Assembly (NCBI GenBank): GCA_023101885.1
Contig: JALPQD010000247.1
Coordinates: 1,751,230-1,815,229 of the forward strand
Direction of reading: 5' to 3'
Length of the DNA stretch: 64,000 nt
From: Typhlomys cinereus
Lineage: Eukaryota; Chordata; Mammalia; Rodentia; Platacanthomyidae
Below the pieces are notes generated by a model, which saw only the letters and a list, made by a program, of their open reading frames with translations, had not been told where the DNA came from and did not search any database. The translations under genes and the position numbers were made by a program. Shown piece by piece: positions 59,197-64,000 of the stretch. The stretch's first letter is position 1. Each line of letters begins with the position of its first letter.

Positions 59197-59361
59197 CTTG
59201 CTGCACGGAGCAATCCAATAGGCTATGGCGAGAAAAGGGAGGCCTATGGAGACTCCAAAGACAGCCAGGAATTTCACAGCGATAGACTGTTGCCGTAAGC
59301 CTGAGAGATTTTCATACCACATGGTAAGCAATTGCTGCTGACAGTTAGGATGAGCAACGAA
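59197..59361 (-). CDS. Trpc7: Trpc7 exon: pre-S1 linker and elbow (55 aa)
   Basis: This 165-bp exon starts after a TTTTTACAG acceptor and ends at an AAG|GTACAG donor. It is phase 0 on both sides. The peptide begins [20 protein letters not shown], continues through [10 protein letters not shown] and ends in the hydrophobic stretch [20 protein letters not shown] followed by APCSK. In TRPC3/6 structures the equivalent segment links the cytosolic linker-helix domain to the membrane and forms the half-membrane pre-S1 elbow. A 55-codon symmetric exon can be skipped without shifting the frame; I recall shorter human TRPC7 isoforms that would fit such a loss but cannot confirm it here. The preceding exon (ankyrin/linker region) was not found between 59362 and 64000. 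A long TTCC array lies about 220 bp into the downstream intron. Confidence 0.97.
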
Positions 59362-59754
59362 CTGTAAAAACAAAACAAAAACAAAAACAAAACGCAAACA
59401 GGAAAATGGCATCGATAGCACTTGAACAGTACACAACCTTGGAGTTGCCCTGGCTGAATGCTGCCTCTGAGGATGCATTGGAGACAGAGTAGCTGGCTCA
59501 GCACCTGCGTGATGGGCGGGGCTTCTGACTCAGGGATGCTGGGAGCCTTGCTGTGGCCAGAGCCTCCTCAAAACTGACTGAATTGAGGGCAGGAGAACTC
59601 TTGGATACAGGAAAGGACGGGAAACTAGGGAGGGTGCGGGGGTTAGATGTTTGTCTCCATTCTAGGCTGGTCATCTCAGTAGAGGAAATTTATCTCTGTG
59701 CAGAGGTCACTGGGAAGCAGCATAGAGGAATGAATGAGTTATTAACAGAATTTA

Positions 59755-59915
59755 CAAGTTGGAATTTGGAGTTTAAATTTTATTGCATTATTTACCAGCT
59801 GGGTCTCCTTGGGGTAGGTATGAAACCTCTCTGAGCCTAAATAGTCTCATCTGCCAAACAGAATTTTACCATATTGTCTCGGAGGATTAAATGGGAAATT
59901 GTATTTTTCCATGTA
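59755..59915 (+). repeat. MIR element
   Basis: 'ttatttaccagctgggtctc', 'ctctgagcctaaatagtctc' and 'atctgccaaacagaatttta' with 'ggaggattaaatgg' follow MIR. Confidence 0.75.
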
Positions 59916-60011
59916 GTCGAAGGAAAAGTGTATAAGTACTTCTAGAAAACTTGTTAAAGCTCCTTAGCATTTCTTCATCGGATCTCTGAGTTGCACTTGA
60001 ATGCTGTCATT

Positions 60012-60053
60012 CAAGGAGACATGCTTAATGAGTCCTGGGAAATGGAAACATTC
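60012..60053. repeat. 42-bp perfect direct repeat, copy 1
   Basis: Identical to 60868-60909. It begins CAAGGAGACATGCTTAATGA and ends AATGGAAACATTC. Not a recognised transposon. Confidence 0.95.
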
Positions 60054-60867
60054 AGGGAATTTTTTTGTGGCACGTTGGAACGTTGACACATTGTGCCCCT
60101 CATGCCGGATCTGTATGCTAGAGCCTCTCTCACCACCGCCTTCTTCTCTTGGAACTGTTGGCCCTGATACCCAAATGGACCCCCTGTAACCTCCTCCCCA
60201 CTGGATATACCCTTACTGGAATAGGGCGGGACTCTGACACAAAGTGTTTTTCTCTTATGGGTATTTGGGGCACTGGTGAGAAGCTGCCAACCTATATTGT
60301 GCAGTTCCTATGTAACTTAGCTAGACCTGAAGAGCTCTCTTCTGTGCAGACTCATTGACCAAACGAGTCAGTTACGCATAGAGAAAGGAGCATGAAGATT
60401 ACAGACAGAGACTGTGACGGTGTTTACCTACTGTGGAGCCCTGCTGCCCTCAGCCTAGATGTCTATGAAACATTTCTGTAGACAAAATTTTCCTTGTTCT
60501 GTTTAATGTAGTGCATTGGCTTGAGTTGCAACGAAAACATTCTTGTGCAAAAAGTTGTTACTACTTGGCCATTTATTTAGATGACCCTGGATACCAGCCA
60601 ATGGAAATGGGTCATAAATAATATTTGAAAAAATTATGAGAATAAAATTTAAATTTGCGAAGATGATCCACCCTAGTTTATTTTTCCTGTGGCAGAAGGA
60701 AGCCATCACTCACTTCTAGCAATCCTGTCCCTTGGTTTTCATGAGCCAGAGCACTGTTGGAACCCGTGAACTAGAGCAGAGAGACTGGGTGCTTTTCTAG
60801 GGACAGGCTCCGTTGCTTGCCTGGAAAGTAATGTGCCTACTTCCATCCCAGTTGTCTCACGGGGAGA

Positions 60868-60909
60868 CAAGGAGACATGCTTAATGAGTCCTGGGAAATG
60901 GAAACATTC
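60868..60909. repeat. 42-bp perfect direct repeat, copy 2
   Basis: Second copy, 856 bp from the first, same orientation. Confidence 0.95.
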
Positions 60910-63900
60910 CCTTTTCCTTGGTAAGAGCAGTAGAAGCAGAGCTATTTGAAAACTCCTCATGCAGATAGCAACACAGTCTTGTTTCCATGTTCTGGGAAAA
61001 CACGGTAGCAAAAAAAACTGGGCCACAAGGAATCCGACAAATGTATATTTGGTTTCCCAGACCTTGACAATATTGTGATTTGAATATTGAAGGCAGATGA
61101 AGATTGCTTGCAGCATTATCATGCCCATAGAAACCTTCCCAATCTTTCCCTCTAAGAATAAGCTCAAAAGAATTTCTTTCCTTTGCCCCTCCCCCCATCC
61201 CAGCCCACAAGGGATATTATATTCTGCTCCCTTTCTGGCTCACAACAAAGAGAAGCAAACAAGAAAACGTTATGCAGATTTCTGAGAATTCACACGGTCT
61301 AGTCTTAGCAGTGTGGATGCTGGAATGGTCCTGCTCTGGAGGCTCACGGTCTGACTGGAAGGTGGTGCATGTCTGAAATGTAGGAGATGACTGATTGACT
61401 CACCCTGCGGCTCACTACACTGTCCCTGCCCCGAAAAGCCCTCGCCACAGTGACCATTGTTAGCAGCTTGGTTTGTCCGGAGAGCCTGCCTTGTGATCTC
61501 CACGCAGCCACTCTACAAGCAAGTCGGCACAAGAGCTTGGACAGCAGTGTGTGGGAGACAGAGGCCTCCAGGGAGAATGGAGTGGAGACCATCTATCTCA
61601 CTTTCTCTCCCTTGTCTAAGAGAAGACAGTGGTCTCTGTCACAGAAGCAGACTGTCCTGGAACTCTGTCGCCTGAGATTAGAGCTTTGCTGATTTTTCAT
61701 AGGAGCATGTGCTTCCCCCTAATAAAGCAAACTAGCTTTGGACTTGCTATTTATTTGCAGACACACTTTATGATACTCCCAGAAATCTGACTGCAGCTTC
61801 CAGATGATGCCCAGGTTGATGTCTGACCTTTTATGGGCACTTTTCTATCTTTTGCGACAGGCTTTGGAAGACAGCTTCATGATATGTAGTCCAATGTGAA
61901 TCAAAGAATTTTTTTTTCCCCTCTGTGATTCTAAAGCACAGAAGAGTATCCATGGAGGACCACAGTACAAATGCAGCCCACCAAGAGGACACAAAGGAAG
62001 CTCTAACCTGAAGGGAATGTGGTTGAGGAACAAAGACAGAGAGAACTCAGAATGGGAAAAAGTAAGGTCAGAGAGGGACTCACGGAAGAAGAGCCTACAG
62101 CCAGAAGAATACAGCCAAGCCCAGAAAATTGGTGTTGTCTTAGGTTTGCTGTCATGAAAAGGCAGAATAATTAGAGGGTGGGGTCTGTAAAAGCTTCCTC
62201 CAAGCCATTCTTGCCACAGGCCTGCATTCAGAAAGATTGTTCAGGGGTGATAGTCACTCTTTGGAACCTTGCCAAGAGAAAACACATCAGGCCACACCCA
62301 CAGATGGATGTACTGTTCAGTGAGTGAGCATTGGAGGGACGCGGGAGGGGTCAAACTGCAAGAGTCAGGAGGAAATGCTGGGGTCAACTTCTCTGTAATG
62401 AAGAGGAGGGACCAAGAAATAGTTCCCAAAATCAAGAAAGACCAGAATCCACGTGGCGCTAGCTTGTGAATCCATCCAGGACACTCACCCTGACACCCAT
62501 TTGCAGTGGTGTTCATTGTTAATGGAACATTTGTTCCTAAAGCAAGTTTCTGTTAATTTCTCATCCAAACCTCACCTCAGCTACTGCTGGCATATCAAGA
62601 AATTGGTACTAACTGATGGGGACTCCTGGCCTGTTGGCAAAATCCTGGCCCTACTTTGATTTGAACTAGTCTGTGAGCTGATTTCTTTTATTACTCATTC
62701 CCTTTACTTCTTTCCTGCTTTTTCTTATTCATAAGGAAATGTCTGATTTTTAAAAAAGTATTTAATTTCAGAGAAGTTATAAGCTTTCCTTAATTACCGA
62801 TTAAATATTTGGGGGTTTGTTTTATGGGATATGGAATGCCATGGCCCAGGTGGAAGACAGGATCTACAAACTAAGACTTTTCTGATGGTTCAGTACGTGG
62901 CATGCTTGATAGACTGTCTAGTACCGGCCAGGTGTTGTGGGGTCAGCCTGGGTTTTTGCCATGCTCAGCCTTTTTCTCTGAAGTATGACATGTCAGGAAG
63001 ATTAGTATCAGCAAAGTGATGAACATTTATTAAATTGGATAAATAAAGTTATATAAGCAACAAGAAGCCAAAGGCTCTCCTCTCCCGGTGAATTGCCCCC
63101 TCCTTATTCTTACCCCGCCTTCCTGTGTTTATCCTGACTTCTGTTTTGTTTCAGCAGACATCGCCTTGAAGTGCTGGTACATTTGGAAAGGTCCTTGTAG
63201 ACTAAACAGGCAGGAGAGGCCCCTCCTCAGTCGTCTTCTCAGTTCTCACCCTTCCCTCAAGGTGGAGCTTGGTTACCCAGACTACTCACTCTGATGAGTT
63301 ATCGCCCACTGGGGCAGCCAGGGGTTTCTATTGTCTATTCATGCATGGGATACATGGTACTCTCCCTCTACTATGATGCAGCCCTGTGCTTGGTGAGGAG
63401 CAGCATGGTCATTGAACCCGCCAAAAGCTCTTCTTCCCTCCTTTCCTCTGTTCTGTTTCCTGCCTTGAAAGTTCTCATACTCTGCATTGATCTTTATGTA
63501 GGGAAAGGAGGACACTGCAAGGAGACCATGTGGTTGCCACTTCCCTTATGGATAGACTTTCTCTTGGATGCCAGGCCTCATTTCTGCAGCAATGAGATGT
63601 GGCATTATTTAATTAGCCAAAGGATTACTTAGCTGGAGTAAAGCTTCTTGAATTCAATGCATGTGGAGAGCAATAGCTTGCTTTCATATAGATATGCCAA
63701 CGAAGACACTACTAATACCTGATGTGACTGCGGACAAGCATTTCTCCTTCACTCAGCACCAGCACTTGACTATGGAAAATCTTGTCTTCTGGAAACTGTC
63801 TATATAGACGAAAGGAGACAGTCCTGCACTAGCCCTTGAGTGACTGCTCTCAGCGTGGACAGGCACTGTGAATTAGAATAATCCTGCACTGCTGTTTACA

Positions 63901-64000
63901 TCACATACTACAAGGTTCAGTGGTGGCAAACCATTTGACAGCAAATTTTGGCCATATTCTTGATTCATGGAGGCTGGCAGGGAAGGAGAAGAGATGGAGA

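Larger units (their letters stand above)
59362..64000 (-). other. Trpc7: Trpc7 intron upstream of the pre-S1 exon (incomplete)
   Basis: Runs from the acceptor of the 165-bp exon off the right edge. It contains a MIR (59755) and a 42-bp direct repeat (60012/60868). I looked for the preceding TRPC7 exon (ending in an IKYEVKK-type sequence) and did not find it. 60920-64000 shows no recognisable gene or repeat apart from weak fragments. Confidence 0.8.

Noticed and set aside
59362..64000. Upstream ankyrin/linker exon of Trpc7
   Set aside because: No minus-strand sequence ending in the expected EVKK before a GT donor was found. The open frames here show no TRPC similarity.

Overview
This is mammalian genomic DNA: 64 kb from inside one large, intron-rich gene with heavy interspersed-repeat content. 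The gene lies on the minus strand. It is Trpc7, encoding the receptor- and diacylglycerol-activated cation channel TRPC7. Eight coding exons are visible (59197-59361, 50441-50657, 33982-34215, 27703-27967, 12892-13087, 7350-7571, 6681-6761 and 516-591). All have canonical GT-AG borders. They join in one open frame of 1,456 bp (485 codons plus one base) with no stop. They encode the pre-S1 region, all six transmembrane helices, the pore, the TRP helix and the calmodulin/IP3-receptor binding region. The N-terminal ankyrin exons lie beyond the right edge and the terminal coiled-coil exon beyond the left edge, so neither promoter nor 3' UTR is present. Residues such as [20 protein letters not shown] and KTRYQAGMRNSE separate it from TRPC3 and TRPC6.

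The organism is most likely a rodent, probably of the mouse-like (Myodonta) kind. I infer this from B1-like (7SL-derived), ID-like and B2/B3-like SINEs, and from several copies of one tRNA-derived SINE family with a 'gagagatggctcag' type head. I cannot name the species. Older eutherian repeats (MIR, L2, MER5-like) are also recognisable.

Layout, right to left in gene order: 5' flanking intron (59362-64000); 165-bp exon; 8.5-kb intron holding a (GGAA)n array and a 490-bp polypurine (gene sense) tract; 217-bp exon; 16.2-kb intron holding an almost complete but dead L1 with a 16-bp target-site duplication (40566-46821) and a truncated L1 (34737-35428); 234-bp exon; 6.0-kb intron with a SINE cluster, a SINE-interrupting L1, a U6 snRNA fragment and a motif-rich non-repeat block near 30.4 kb; 265-bp exon; 14.6-kb intron; 196-bp exon; 5.3-kb intron; 222-bp exon; 588-bp intron; 81-bp exon; 6.1-kb intron; 76-bp exon; and the start of the last intron (1-515).

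I found no second host gene, no structural RNA gene that looks functional, no CRISPR array and no undescribed gene system. Almost all other open frames are chance frames in introns, simple repeats or decayed L1 ORFs. The observations worth following up are exon-phase patterns that permit frame-preserving exon skipping, the L1 insertions with clear target-site duplications, a head-to-head SINE pair, simple-sequence tracts with structural or regulatory potential, short local duplications, and a few repeat-free blocks that may be conserved non-coding elements.
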